Shown here one piece after another: positions 1-7,834 of a DNA stretch of 40,931 nt; the stretch's first letter is position 1, and the number at the start of each line of letters is the position of its first letter. The position numbers were made by a program, and so were the translations under genes. Under the pieces are notes generated by a model, which was not told the origin of the DNA, ran no database searches, and saw only the letters and a program-made list of their open reading frames with translations. Source of the stretch: Bacillota bacterium (GTDB lineage Bacteria > Bacillota > Sulfobacillia > Symbiobacteriales > ZC4RG38); the NCBI GenBank assembly GCA_021890795.1, contig JAKKUO010000017.1:1-40931 (forward strand), read 5' to 3'.

Positions 1-44
1 TAGATGGACCACATGCCTGACACCAGCGGTAAGGACAGGCCTGA

Positions 45-73
45 CCGGGGGCAGGGACGTCCCCTACCCCCGG
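45..73 (-). terminator. Hairpin after cas6e, possible terminator
   Basis: A strong inverted repeat (7-bp G+C outer stem, one mismatch, then four more pairs around a small loop) lies 22 nt past the cas6e stop codon. No T-tract follows on the minus strand, so intrinsic termination is only suggested. The rest of 1-94 shows nothing else that I recognise. Confidence 0.35.
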
Positions 74-94
74 CCACACCACATCCTCCTCCGC

Positions 95-766
95 CTAAAC
101 CGGCCCCACCGACAGGAGGCCGAATCCATACGCCTTGGCCGGCCCGATCCCGGTCACGAGGGCTTCCCGGAAGCGGTCGGCGTCCACGACCCGGAGGCGC
201 CCTTCGAATAAAACTCCCTCCAGGGTGATCCGCCCGGCGGGATGGCGGCCCTCGACACGGAAGGCGCTGCCGCCCAGTACCCGGACGTCTGCCAGGTTCT
301 GCACCGAGGAGAGCTCGGTCAACTCAAACCCCGCAGCCTCGGCCTTGCGCCGGAGCCACGCCACCGCCGCCTCCTCCTTCCGCAGCGGCACCCGCCGGCC
401 GTTGGGGTTCTCGCTGCGGATTTTCCGGGTGGCGTTGGCCAGGAGCCGAAACCGGAGCCAGAGTCCCGGGCGGATGGCCTCCAGGAGGCCGCTGATGTCT
501 TTCACGGCGCACCCCAGGGGGCCAGGAAGCAGGTATCCCTCAGGCAGGCGGCTCCAGTCGGGCTGCACCCGGGACTGCACCAGCACCATCACCGGACCGT
601 ATCCCCGGTGGGGTTCCACCCGGTAGAGCACCCCACAGGCGGCCCGGGCGGAGGGGCCGACCTCCGGGAAGGCCCGCATGATGGTGCGGTGCATCTCGTG
701 GCAGTCGGCCAGGTCCCGCTGTACCTCACGGCTCTGGGGGTTCAGCCGCAGCCGGCTCAGGTACAT
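95..766 (-). CDS. cas6e: Type I-E pre-crRNA endonuclease Cas6e (CasE)
   Basis: Cas6e cleaves pre-crRNA at the base of the repeat hairpin and stays on the 3' hairpin of the mature crRNA in Cascade. The 223-aa product has the family length. It carries the N-terminal D-C-H-E-M-H-R segment (residues 21-27), where His26 fits the catalytic histidine of Cas6e, and the C-terminal glycine-rich loop G-I-G-P-A-K-A-Y-G-F-G (about residues 207-217), both typical of RAMP proteins. Its start overlaps the cas5 stop by 10 nt, so the two are probably translationally coupled. It is the last gene of the cas3-cascade operon. Its likely substrates are the array at 11100-13082 and, by inference, the repeat-like hairpins in front of cas3. 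Confidence 0.95.
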   Translation of the reverse strand: MYLSRLRLNPQSREVQRDLADCHEMHRTIMRAFPEVGPSARAACGVLYRVEPHRGYGPVMVLVQSRVQPDWSRLPEGYLLPGPLGCAVKDISGLLEAIRPGLWLRFRLLANATRKIRSENPNGRRVPLRKEEAAVAWLRRKAEAAGFELTELSSVQNLADVRVLGGSAFRVEGRHPAGRITLEGVLFEGRLRVVDADRFREALVTGIGPAKAYGFGLLSVGPV

Positions 767-1473
767 GCAGTGGCTCCCCCCTCTCCTTGGGGCGCCTCCC
801 CGGGAAAGGGCACGTGACCGACCCGGACCGTCCGGTTGGCGTACATCCGGGCCGGGTTGACCCGAATCCGGTCTGGCCGGATGGCCTCACCGGCGGGATC
901 TTCCACGACAATCCGCAGGGTCGAAGGAGGTTCCTTGAGGGTCTGCCGGCCGCCCCAGTCCCACGGGTGCCGTTCCAGGGCTTCCTCGATGGAGTCGTAG
1001 GCGTCTGTCAGCCCCTCCAGCACAGGACGGGTGGGGATGCACGACTTCCGGCCCAGGTAAAGAGGCCAGCGGGGCGCCGCCAGGGCAGCGGCGCACCGGC
1101 GCAGCACCTCATCGGGACCGTCCAGCACGACCAGAAAGGCTGCGTCCTGCAGGTACGAACGGGGGGAGATCACCGTCGCCGGATCGTCAGGGCTCCCCCT
1201 CACGCCCCCGGACGCGATGGGCAGAACCCCGGTAATGGTCTGGAAATCCACGAGCCGAGTACCCGGATGCTCCACCCGGACACCCATCCGGAGTTGGGCA
1301 TCCAGTTCCTCCAGGCGGGGGTCTCCAACGGGGTAGCCAAGGGCGCAGCCCAGCAGCCCGACGATACCCGACTTCGAAGGCTCCTCCCCCGTGTCCCGAA
1401 CATCCCACCGGGAACGGAGGCCCCAGGACTGGAGCGGACCCTCCAGCCGCAGCAGGAGCAATAACTTACCCAT
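757..1473 (-). CDS. cas5e: Cascade subunit Cas5e (CasD)
   Basis: Cas5e is the RAMP subunit that caps the 5' handle of the crRNA in Cascade and contacts Cas8e. The N-terminus (MGKLLLLLRLEGPLQSWG, then S-R-W-D-V-R-D-T-G-x-E-P-S-K-S-G and G-L-L-G-C-A-L-G) is characteristic of Cas5 from type I-E systems. I chose the ATG at 1473 because the protein then begins exactly at the family's conserved first strand and the codon forms an ATGGGTAA overlap with the cas7 stop. The frame stays open upstream to 1560, but that part lies inside cas7. The product is 238 aa. It is co-transcribed with cas7 upstream and cas6e downstream. Confidence 0.94.
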   Translation of the reverse strand: MGKLLLLLRLEGPLQSWGLRSRWDVRDTGEEPSKSGIVGLLGCALGYPVGDPRLEELDAQLRMGVRVEHPGTRLVDFQTITGVLPIASGGVRGSPDDPATVISPRSYLQDAAFLVVLDGPDEVLRRCAAALAAPRWPLYLGRKSCIPTRPVLEGLTDAYDSIEEALERHPWDWGGRQTLKEPPSTLRIVVEDPAGEAIRPDRIRVNPARMYANRTVRVGHVPFPGEAPQGEGGATACT

Positions 1474-2692
1474 GTCGGGCCCTCTCCTCCAGGACCGCTG
1501 CCAACTGCCCGGTGAGGTCGTCCAGGGTATCGCAGAAGGTGGTGCCGGCCACCTCCACATCCCGGGTGGTGAACCACAGCCGGGCGATGCTTTGCAGGCT
1601 GAACTTCCGGGTGAGCTTCTCCACGTGCTCTTTCAGCTGCAGGATGGACTGCTCCACAAGGTCCCGGCTCCGGCCGCCCTGGTCTTCATCGCCCCAGTTC
1701 GTGCTCACCGGCACCGGCTTGACAAAGGCGTTAGCGTAGCTCACCGGGGTCGGGTACGGCCGAACTTCCACCAGAATGGCATCCGGAAGCTGGTGGGCGG
1801 CGAAGCTATTCTGCTTGCCGCTGGGGGTGGTGAAAACCGCGGCCTTCAGGAACGCCAGCACCGTCCGCCGGGCCACGGCCTCGGCCTCCCGGCGCGCCGC
1901 CGCATAGCGCTCCTGCTCCTCCGGCGTAGCCCCCGGCTCCGGCGCCGGCCCGGCGAGGTTATCCACCAGGCCGTCGAAGTCGATGGAGAAGTACTTGTAG
2001 TAGCAAGCGGAGTTGAACTCCACATCGCCGATCATGCCCGCGCCCCGCTCGTCCTCGGCTTCCTGGGGCCGGAGGAGATCGTCCACCGCGGTAAAGTAGT
2101 CGAACTCGTGTTCCATCTTGTGGGTGGAGATGGCGTGAGCCACCTGCACCGAGGCCTCCACATCCCGGAAGGCCTCGGAGGTGATCATCCGGCCAAAGAG
2201 CGCGATATCCGGCGTGATGGGCCGCCACCCCTTGCGGCCGATGCTCCGTTCAATATCCTTTGGCGAAACCTTCTTCGCCTCATCCGGAGAAGAGAGACCC
2301 TGCGCCACCTCAAAGAGGGAATCCACCACCGCCTCGATGTCCGCGGGGGAAAGGAACATCACCTGGGCCGTCTCACCGGCCTGCTGCTCCCTGCCCTCCT
2401 TGTTGCCAAAGCCGGAGGCCTTCTGGGCCACGATGGCAGCAATCTCTTCGGGGATCCCCCGTTCCACCAGCCGCTTGCGCACCAGCTCCGGCAGTTGCCG
2501 GGTGCGCACTCCAAGTTCGATCCCAAGCTCTGCAGCAAAGATGGGCGAACGGCGGATGGTGCGCTTCAGGCACTGGCTGGAGATCCGTGCCCGCCGCACA
2601 CCACCGAAGATGCAGTCTTTCGGGCTGCCGGTGTCGTCCCGGTTCAGGTTGGCCGGGGCATGGTTCTGCAGCATGTGGATCTCAATCAGCAT
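1466..2692 (-). CDS. cas7e: Cascade backbone subunit Cas7e (CasC/Cse4)
   Basis: Cas7e forms the six-copy helical backbone that holds the crRNA spacer and flips out every sixth guide base. The 408-aa product starts with the family signature (I-E-I-H-M-L-Q-N-H-A-P-A-N-L-N-R-D followed by R-R-A-R-I-S-S-Q-C-L-K-R), which is diagnostic for the Cse4/CasC family. The central part has the F-D-Y-F-T-A-V-D-D segment and a G-M-I-G-D-V-E-F-N-S-A-C-Y-Y-K-Y stretch, also typical. The start lies 3 nt after the cse2 stop and the end overlaps the cas5 start by 8 nt. It is slightly longer than the E. coli protein, without a break in the frame. Confidence 0.96.
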   Translation of the reverse strand: MLIEIHMLQNHAPANLNRDDTGSPKDCIFGGVRRARISSQCLKRTIRRSPIFAAELGIELGVRTRQLPELVRKRLVERGIPEEIAAIVAQKASGFGNKEGREQQAGETAQVMFLSPADIEAVVDSLFEVAQGLSSPDEAKKVSPKDIERSIGRKGWRPITPDIALFGRMITSEAFRDVEASVQVAHAISTHKMEHEFDYFTAVDDLLRPQEAEDERGAGMIGDVEFNSACYYKYFSIDFDGLVDNLAGPAPEPGATPEEQERYAAARREAEAVARRTVLAFLKAAVFTTPSGKQNSFAAHQLPDAILVEVRPYPTPVSYANAFVKPVPVSTNWGDEDQGGRSRDLVEQSILQLKEHVEKLTRKFSLQSIARLWFTTRDVEVAGTTFCDTLDDLTGQLAAVLEERARHG

Positions 2693-2695
2693 CCC

Positions 2696-3250
2696 TCACT
2701 GACCTCCCTCTGCCGCTACGGCCTGCGGCTCCTGGCTCGCCGCATCGCCGTGGAAGTAACTGCGGGCCCACCGCTTCTGGACGATCCGGTCGGGGTGCCC
2801 CCACCAGTTGAGGTCCAGGAGAAGCTGCACCCAGTCGACCCCCACCTGCTGGCTGGCCGCGAGCTTCACGGCCTGGCGCAGCCGGTAGGGGAGTTCGCCG
2901 GTTCCCCGCCGGCGGTCGTAATCAGCCTCCAGGAGGATCCGCATCCGGCTGTCCAGACCCTCCCGATTGGTCCGCTGCCGAAGGACGGCCATGGTGCGGC
3001 CAAAATCGCCGTCAACCGGCTTGTGGCCGTTGAGGGGGAACAAGGTGGCCACCAGGAAGAAGGTCTCTTCCGGGAACTGAGGCTCTGGGGGCAGGAGCCG
3101 GTAGAAGAGCCCGAGGGCGTTCCGGGCCGTGGCCAGCCGCTCACCGGCGCTCCGCCGGAGGACGGCCAGTTCGCCCCGACCCAGCGCCTGGAGACGCTCC
3201 ACAAACCGCTCTGCCTGCCGCCGGGCCTCCTGCCAGGGCCGTTCGCTCAT
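2696..3250 (-). CDS. cse2: Cascade small subunit Cse2 (Cas11e, CasB)
   Basis: Cse2 forms the dimer that stabilises the R-loop along the belly of type I-E Cascade. The 184-aa product is of normal length and mostly helical. It shows the family pattern: a basic N-terminal helix, the region G-E-L-A-V-L-R-R-S-A-G-E-R, an F-F-L-V-A-T-L-F-P-L-N core, then R-M-R-I-L-L-E-A-D-Y and the C-terminal V-D-W-V-Q-L-L-L-D-L-N-W-W segment. Its ATG overlaps the cas8e stop in an ATGA junction (3247-3250), so translation is probably coupled. It lies in the conserved place between cas8e and cas7. Confidence 0.93.
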   Translation of the reverse strand: MSERPWQEARRQAERFVERLQALGRGELAVLRRSAGERLATARNALGLFYRLLPPEPQFPEETFFLVATLFPLNGHKPVDGDFGRTMAVLRQRTNREGLDSRMRILLEADYDRRRGTGELPYRLRQAVKLAASQQVGVDWVQLLLDLNWWGHPDRIVQKRWARSYFHGDAASQEPQAVAAEGGQ

Positions 3251-4863
3251 CCTCTCCGCTGCCTCCTCTCACCTCGTCTCCGTTCCTTCCCTGCACCCTC
3301 GCCCCGCAGGCCGGCCACCACCCGGTGGAAGTGCTGCCGGGCCTGAACCTGCCGGGCCAGGGCGTCGGCATCGCTGTCCAGGGAATCCAGGGCCAGCTCC
3401 AGGGCCCGGCTGCCCGCCGCCTGAGCCCGATCCAGCCACTGGGCCGCCAGACGGGCCCGGGCGTCCAGATCCCCCGGGTCCAGGGCCGCGAGAGCGGGAA
3501 TGTAAAAGGTACGGAACTCATCGTGGAGTTCGGCCCAGTACGCCGCCACCGCGGTCTGGATCAGCCGTTCAAAGGCCCGCTGATTGCTCTTGCCGCCCCT
3601 CGGGTACGCCAGCTTGAGCGCGGACCGGAGGCCACCGGCCAGGCGCTCGGCGGTCTCGAGGGCCCGCTGCACCTGGCGGCCAGCGTCCGGCAGGGCCGCC
3701 ACCGCCTCTGGCAGGGCCAGTCGCTCGCACTGCCACTCAAAGACCTTGGCCTTGTCCACCCGCATCCCGTACACTTCCACGACCTCGTGGGTCGTCCTGG
3801 GGATGCGGCGTTCCTCTTTGAGGCGCCGGACCTGGGTCACCACGAGGGGGCGGGAATAGCTGATCCGGCCGTCCTCCGTCCGGTAGTCCTCCTTCCGGAG
3901 GAGCATGAGAGGGCCGATATCCCGCCATAGCTCCCGGTCCTCCCGGGGGCGGAGGGGCTGGCGCCGGTCCGACTCGACGTAGGCCACATTCGGGTCGATC
4001 CAGCCGTCGCCCTCCGCGTGCTTGTATCCGGGGCCATAGACAATCTCCCGGACCAGCACGGGGGACTCGACCCCGGAGTAGGTGCACCGCCCGCCCTCCC
4101 CCGGGATGAGCCGGACCCGCCGGGGCTGCCAGGTAAACCCCTCGCCCAGGGAGCGGCAGGGGCGCTCCTGGCCCGGGACCACCGGTTCCCGGGACCGCCA
4201 GGCCACCGGCGTGTCACCGGGCAGCCCCAGGGGCATCACGCAGCAGTTGAGCAGCAGCGTTTCAAACAGGGTCTCGCCCCGGACCAGGACGTACCAGGGC
4301 GGTGAACCGTTGACCGAGGGGGAATAGCCCCGGCCGCCAGCGGTCATGAAGGGGGCTATCGCCGTGAGGGCCCGGGCGCACACGGCCGGGGCGATGGCCT
4401 GCCCGTCCTCGTAGGCATGGTGGAAGTGAATCACGTTGGTGCCGGTGGGCAGGTGGAAGAAGAGGTTTGCGACGGAGACCGTGCTCTTGGCGTCATCCGG
4501 CCCGGGCGGGGACTGGAGGAAGGGCCATTCGGGATCAAAGAGGTCGAACCGCTGTTCCCCCACCTTCGCCACGTACCGCTCCACGGCCGCCATGTCAAAC
4601 CGGCCCTGCTTGTAAAGGTTGGTCAGGTCGGTCACCGTCCGCACCGGGAGGGCGTCCTGGATAAAGGCGATGAGGAGCCGGTAAAGGCCGAACTGGATGG
4701 GTGGAGCCGGGTCGTTGATGGCCACCAGGGCGGGTCTGCCGCTCCCCGTCACCCGGGGATTCTCCGCCCGCTCCAGGACCTCCAGAAGGCTCAGTTCCTC
4801 AACCCGGCCCGTCTGGTCCTCCACCGGAATCCAGCGTTCGTAGAGGACGTTGAACCTCGCCAC
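3247..4863 (-). CDS. cas8e: Cascade large subunit Cas8e (Cse1/CasA)
   Basis: Cas8e recognises the PAM, starts unwinding of the target DNA and recruits Cas3. The 538-aa product has the usual length for the family. It opens with F-N-V-L-Y-E-R-W-I-P-V, the standard Cse1 N-terminus, followed by the L-S-L-L-E-V-L and Y-R-L-L-I-A-F regions. A middle part contains P-F-M-T-A-G-G-R-G-Y-S-P-S-V-N-G-S-P-P, matching the conserved glycine-rich region near the PAM-sensing surface, and the C-terminal four-helix bundle follows. It starts 6 nt after the cas3 stop and ends in an ATGA overlap with cse2. Likely PAM: see the array entry, where spacer ends imply a PAM ending in G. Confidence 0.94.
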   Translation of the reverse strand: MARFNVLYERWIPVEDQTGRVEELSLLEVLERAENPRVTGSGRPALVAINDPAPPIQFGLYRLLIAFIQDALPVRTVTDLTNLYKQGRFDMAAVERYVAKVGEQRFDLFDPEWPFLQSPPGPDDAKSTVSVANLFFHLPTGTNVIHFHHAYEDGQAIAPAVCARALTAIAPFMTAGGRGYSPSVNGSPPWYVLVRGETLFETLLLNCCVMPLGLPGDTPVAWRSREPVVPGQERPCRSLGEGFTWQPRRVRLIPGEGGRCTYSGVESPVLVREIVYGPGYKHAEGDGWIDPNVAYVESDRRQPLRPREDRELWRDIGPLMLLRKEDYRTEDGRISYSRPLVVTQVRRLKEERRIPRTTHEVVEVYGMRVDKAKVFEWQCERLALPEAVAALPDAGRQVQRALETAERLAGGLRSALKLAYPRGGKSNQRAFERLIQTAVAAYWAELHDEFRTFYIPALAALDPGDLDARARLAAQWLDRAQAAGSRALELALDSLDSDADALARQVQARQHFHRVVAGLRGEGAGKERRRGERRQRRG

Positions 4864-4869
4864 CCCCGT

Positions 4870-7605
4870 TCACCCCTCCTCTCTGTGGTACACAAGGCCG
4901 TACACCGGGTGGTTCTCGATGACCACCGGCCTGCCTTCGGAAGACCGCCCCCGCCAGAGGCCTCCCTGGACCCGGAGCACCCGCACGCCGGGTAGCCACC
5001 CCGGGGCCGGGACCACGGGCTGGAAACCCGGCTCCGGCTCCACCCCGCTCAGCCACCAGGCAGGAATGCTGACCATCTGGAGGTGCATCGCCTGGAGCAC
5101 CTCCCGGCGGGGCGGCCGGCGGCCGGCCAGTTCTGCGGCGAAGGCGTCCCCCTCCGCCAGGAGCACCCGGACGGTGTAGTCACCCAGCCGGGTCTTTGCT
5201 GCCAGGTACCGGTCCGCGCCCTCGTCCGCCTCATCCCAGAGCCGTTCGGTGCTCTTCGCCGCCAGGCAGAAGAGGGAAGGGTCGGGTTCCGGCACCAGGT
5301 ACCGGAGGGCCTCGTCCGCCTCTTTCCGGATCCGTTCATGCCAGTCTTCTCTGGCTCTCCGGAGGACTTCGGCCGCCACCGGTAGGTCCGCCTGGGGAAG
5401 CGGGTCTTCGGAGTAGACCGCCTCGATGAGGGCCCGGATCTGGTCCGGGAGGCGAATCTCCATGCTGTCCCCTGCACCGGCAAGGGCCTGCAGGGTCCGC
5501 AGCAGGATGTACGGGTGATAGACGTTTTTCGTAGGGCCGAAGTCGAGATTCTCCGGACTGGGCCAGAAGATATGGAAGGTGGCCGGCCCGACCCGCTCGG
5601 GGCGGAAATGGCGGTGGAGCCGTCCGGCTCGCTGCAGCAGGAGGTCGATGGGGGCCGCTTCGGTGTACATCTCGTCGAAGTCAAGGTCCAGACTCTGCTC
5701 GATGACCTGAGTCGCTATGAGCACCGCCCGGGCTGGACGGACTGTCCGCCTGGGATCCCCTTCCGGCAGGGTCGAGCGGGCGTCAAACCGCTCCAGCACC
5801 GCCTCTTCAATTTCCTGCCGGCGCCAGGCCGGAAACCGGGCGTGGAAGAGCAGGAGTTCCACCGCCTCCGGGCCATCCCGGGGCAACAGCCGCTCCAGGG
5901 CCTGATAGATGCGCTGGGCCGAATCCACGGTGTTCGCGATGACGGCGATGCAGCCCCCCTCCCGGGCCCGGGTCGCCACGCACTGAGCCACCCCCTCCGG
6001 GTCGTCCAGGAGGCCGAAATGGTGCCGGACGGTAATCGACCGGACCTTCCGCTCCAGGGTGGCTGAGTCCCCTGCACCGTCGCCGAAGGGGATGATGTCC
6101 GGTCCCAGTTCCCGGACCGTTCCCTCCGGGTCCACCAGGGTGAGGAGCGGGTACGGTGCGGCATCCCCTGATCGGTCCGGCAGTTGCGCCCCGGGGGCGT
6201 AGGCAGCCGCCAGAGCGGCCCGGCGGGCCGCTGGTAAGGTGGCGGAGAGGAGGATCACCGGCACCCGGAGCACCCCGCACCACCGGAGGAGCAGGGTCAG
6301 GATCCGGTTCATGTACGGGTCGTAGGCATGGACCTCGTCAACGATCAGCACCTTGCCCGCCAGGGCGAAGAGGCGCAGGAAACCGTGGGCAACGTGCTGG
6401 ACGCTCCGGAGCGCCTGGTCAATGGTTCCGACGCCATAGGGAGCAAGAAGGCTGCGCTTGCGGGGCAGGAACCAGTCAAAGCTCTGAAGCCCGGCCTCGT
6501 CTGCCCCATGGATCTCGGGCACCGCGGACGGGATGGCGGCGTCCACCAGCCAGCTCGTGCCGTGGACCAGTTGGACCCCGACTGCGGCCTCCGGGTGATG
6601 TTGCCTCAGCCAGTCCCGGATCCGGCCGAACATCTGGTTGCTGGTGGCCGCTGTGGGCATCGCCATGTAGAGGCCGCCCGCGGCGCCCTCGCCGAGCCAG
6701 GCCGCCGCCAGATAGAGGGCCGCCTCGGACTTGCCGCCGCCCATCTGATCCTCAACGATGGCCAACCCGGGCCGCATGCCCTCCTGCACCAGCCGCTCCG
6801 CCAGCCGCTGGGCCGGCCGGGGCGAGGCCAGCCGGGGCCAGATGGCGGCGAAGGGGGGCTGGGGCTGCCACGGGAGAGGGCCGGAGAGCCCCACCCGGGC
6901 CACGGCGGCCTGAGCCACCTCCTGGCTCCGGGCGATGTAGTCCTCCCAGGACTCGCCGCGCCACCGCAGAGGAAACAGCTCCTCATTCGAGGCCAGCCAG
7001 TCCGCCAGCACCGTCAGGCCGGCCAGGAGGAGTCCGGCCGCGCTGTGGTGGCGGAAGACCGGCTGCCAGGGGGGCGGCTGGAAAACCTGCCGCACCGCCT
7101 GCACCAGTTCCCGCCGCAGCGCATCCCACTGGAAGGCCATCTCCTCCGGCTCTTCGGCCTCCGTTTCCGCCCCCAGGTCGCCGTGGTGCCCCCGCAGGGC
7201 CGATGCCACCGTGCGGGCGGACTCCTCGTTCCAGTGGCAGTCGTCGATTAGATGGTCAAGGAGCCAGGTAAAGGTGAGGACTTCGTGCCGGAAGCCTGGC
7301 TCCGGGTAAAGGAAGAGCCCCGCCGCCCGGAGCGGTTCGGCTAACTCCGAGACCTTGGCCTGGAAGAGGCCACTGCATTTGCCGAGGTCGTGGAGAGCCA
7401 CCAGGTAGGGGAGCCACCCCTCGGCCACCGCCGGGGAACAGCCCGCGGCCTCGGCGAAACGCTCCACCACCGGCCGGAAAACGGGTCCGGTGATCAGGGC
7501 CCGGGCCACGTGCCCGGCGTCGACAAGGTGGCAGAAAAGCGGGTGAAACGGGCTGCTCTTCGCCCAGATAAGACGCCAGATGGGTTGCGTCAGGACCCCG
7601 CCCAT
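4870..7605 (-). CDS. cas3: CRISPR helicase-nuclease Cas3 (HD + SF2)
   Basis: Cas3 is recruited by target-bound Cascade, nicks the displaced strand and degrades it processively 3' to 5'. The 911-aa product has both expected parts. The HD nuclease contains His21/His26, the H-D pair at 72-73 (L-H-D-L-G-K) and D202 in A-D-W-L-A-S-N. The SF2 helicase has Walker A M-G-G-G-K-S-E (288-294), D-E-V-H (423-426), S-A-T (454-456) and motif VI Q-R-A-G-R (658-662). All key residues are present, so it looks active. The ATG at 7605 follows a G-rich ribosome binding stretch (GGGTGGGG). It is the first gene of the interference operon, and its 5' leader holds repeat-like hairpins. Confidence 0.96.
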   Translation of the reverse strand: MGGVLTQPIWRLIWAKSSPFHPLFCHLVDAGHVARALITGPVFRPVVERFAEAAGCSPAVAEGWLPYLVALHDLGKCSGLFQAKVSELAEPLRAAGLFLYPEPGFRHEVLTFTWLLDHLIDDCHWNEESARTVASALRGHHGDLGAETEAEEPEEMAFQWDALRRELVQAVRQVFQPPPWQPVFRHHSAAGLLLAGLTVLADWLASNEELFPLRWRGESWEDYIARSQEVAQAAVARVGLSGPLPWQPQPPFAAIWPRLASPRPAQRLAERLVQEGMRPGLAIVEDQMGGGKSEAALYLAAAWLGEGAAGGLYMAMPTAATSNQMFGRIRDWLRQHHPEAAVGVQLVHGTSWLVDAAIPSAVPEIHGADEAGLQSFDWFLPRKRSLLAPYGVGTIDQALRSVQHVAHGFLRLFALAGKVLIVDEVHAYDPYMNRILTLLLRWCGVLRVPVILLSATLPAARRAALAAAYAPGAQLPDRSGDAAPYPLLTLVDPEGTVRELGPDIIPFGDGAGDSATLERKVRSITVRHHFGLLDDPEGVAQCVATRAREGGCIAVIANTVDSAQRIYQALERLLPRDGPEAVELLLFHARFPAWRRQEIEEAVLERFDARSTLPEGDPRRTVRPARAVLIATQVIEQSLDLDFDEMYTEAAPIDLLLQRAGRLHRHFRPERVGPATFHIFWPSPENLDFGPTKNVYHPYILLRTLQALAGAGDSMEIRLPDQIRALIEAVYSEDPLPQADLPVAAEVLRRAREDWHERIRKEADEALRYLVPEPDPSLFCLAAKSTERLWDEADEGADRYLAAKTRLGDYTVRVLLAEGDAFAAELAGRRPPRREVLQAMHLQMVSIPAWWLSGVEPEPGFQPVVPAPGWLPGVRVLRVQGGLWRGRSSEGRPVVIENHPVYGLVYHREEG

Positions 7606-7641
7606 TCGAACCCCACCCAGGAGAAGATGACGTGTCTGCCT

Positions 7642-7718
7642 CCAGCACCCCCACTATGGTGGGGAGAGTTCCCGTGTCAGAGACCAACCCGGTCCACCCC
7701 CCAGGTGACGGGGGAGCC
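7642..7718 (-). ncRNA. Putative crRNA-like regulatory RNA (CreR-like), pseudo-repeat/pseudo-spacer
   Basis: In the sense of the cas3 transcript, two degenerate copies of the array repeat flank a 20-nt pseudo-spacer. The first (7718-7690, including the final G) matches 17 of 29 repeat positions. It keeps a 5-bp CCCCC/GGGGG stem and seven of eight bases of the crRNA 5' handle (GTGGACCG against GTGAACCG). The second (7669-7642) matches 16 of 28 and keeps the 6-bp stem CCCCAC/GTGGGG exactly. Cas6e cutting at the usual place would give a 49-nt RNA, 7697 to 7649. The pseudo-spacer (7689-7670) starts GGTTGGTCTCT and matches 10 of its first 11 bases to plus-strand 7753-7763, next to an AAG PAM. By analogy with Cas-regulating RNAs, it could guide Cascade to repress this promoter. 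Function is inferred. Confidence 0.65.
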
Positions 7719-7740
7719 ATTCACTACGGGTTCGGTTCCA

Positions 7741-7769
7741 AGTATGTAAAAGGGTTGTTCTCTCTACAA
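7741..7769 (-). promoter_or_regulatory. cas3: Candidate sigma-A promoter for cas3-cascade
   Basis: A minus-strand -35 box TTGTAG (7769-7764) and -10 box CATACT (7746-7741) are separated by exactly 17 nt. The match to consensus is modest (3/6 and 4/6). The position fits: transcription would start near 7734, about 130 nt before the cas3 ATG, so the leader would include both repeat-like hairpins. Just upstream are two short dyads (CTCGG/CCGAG and TTGT/ACAA), possible operator sequences. Confidence 0.45.
7750..7763 (+). promoter_or_regulatory. Predicted Cascade target (PAM + seed) in the cas3 promoter
   Basis: The plus strand reads AAG (7750-7752) followed by GGTTGTTCTCT (7753-7763). The pseudo-spacer encoded at 7689-7670 reads GGTTGGTCTCT and then diverges. 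The only mismatch in the first 11 bases is at position 6, and the next is at 12. Both are guide positions flipped out of pairing in type I-E Cascade. The site lies between the -10 and -35 boxes of the candidate promoter, and a full 32-nt footprint would cover the -35. Short complementarity would favour binding without Cas3 cleavage. Confidence 0.6.
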
Positions 7770-7834
7770 CTCGGCCAAACCGAGAATGATGTGAAATAGC
7801 TTCCAATTCCTCCGACCCTCGCATCCACACCAAG

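Noticed and set aside
1391-3346. A 651-codon plus-strand open frame across cas5-cas7-cse2
   Set aside because: Antisense shadow of three well-supported cas genes.
7750-7763. Pseudo-spacer match dismissed as chance similarity of GC-rich DNA
   Set aside because: Chance was considered, but the matched bases are mixed T/C/G, follow the canonical AAG PAM, lie inside the promoter, and mismatches fall on flipped-out guide positions. It was kept as a finding.
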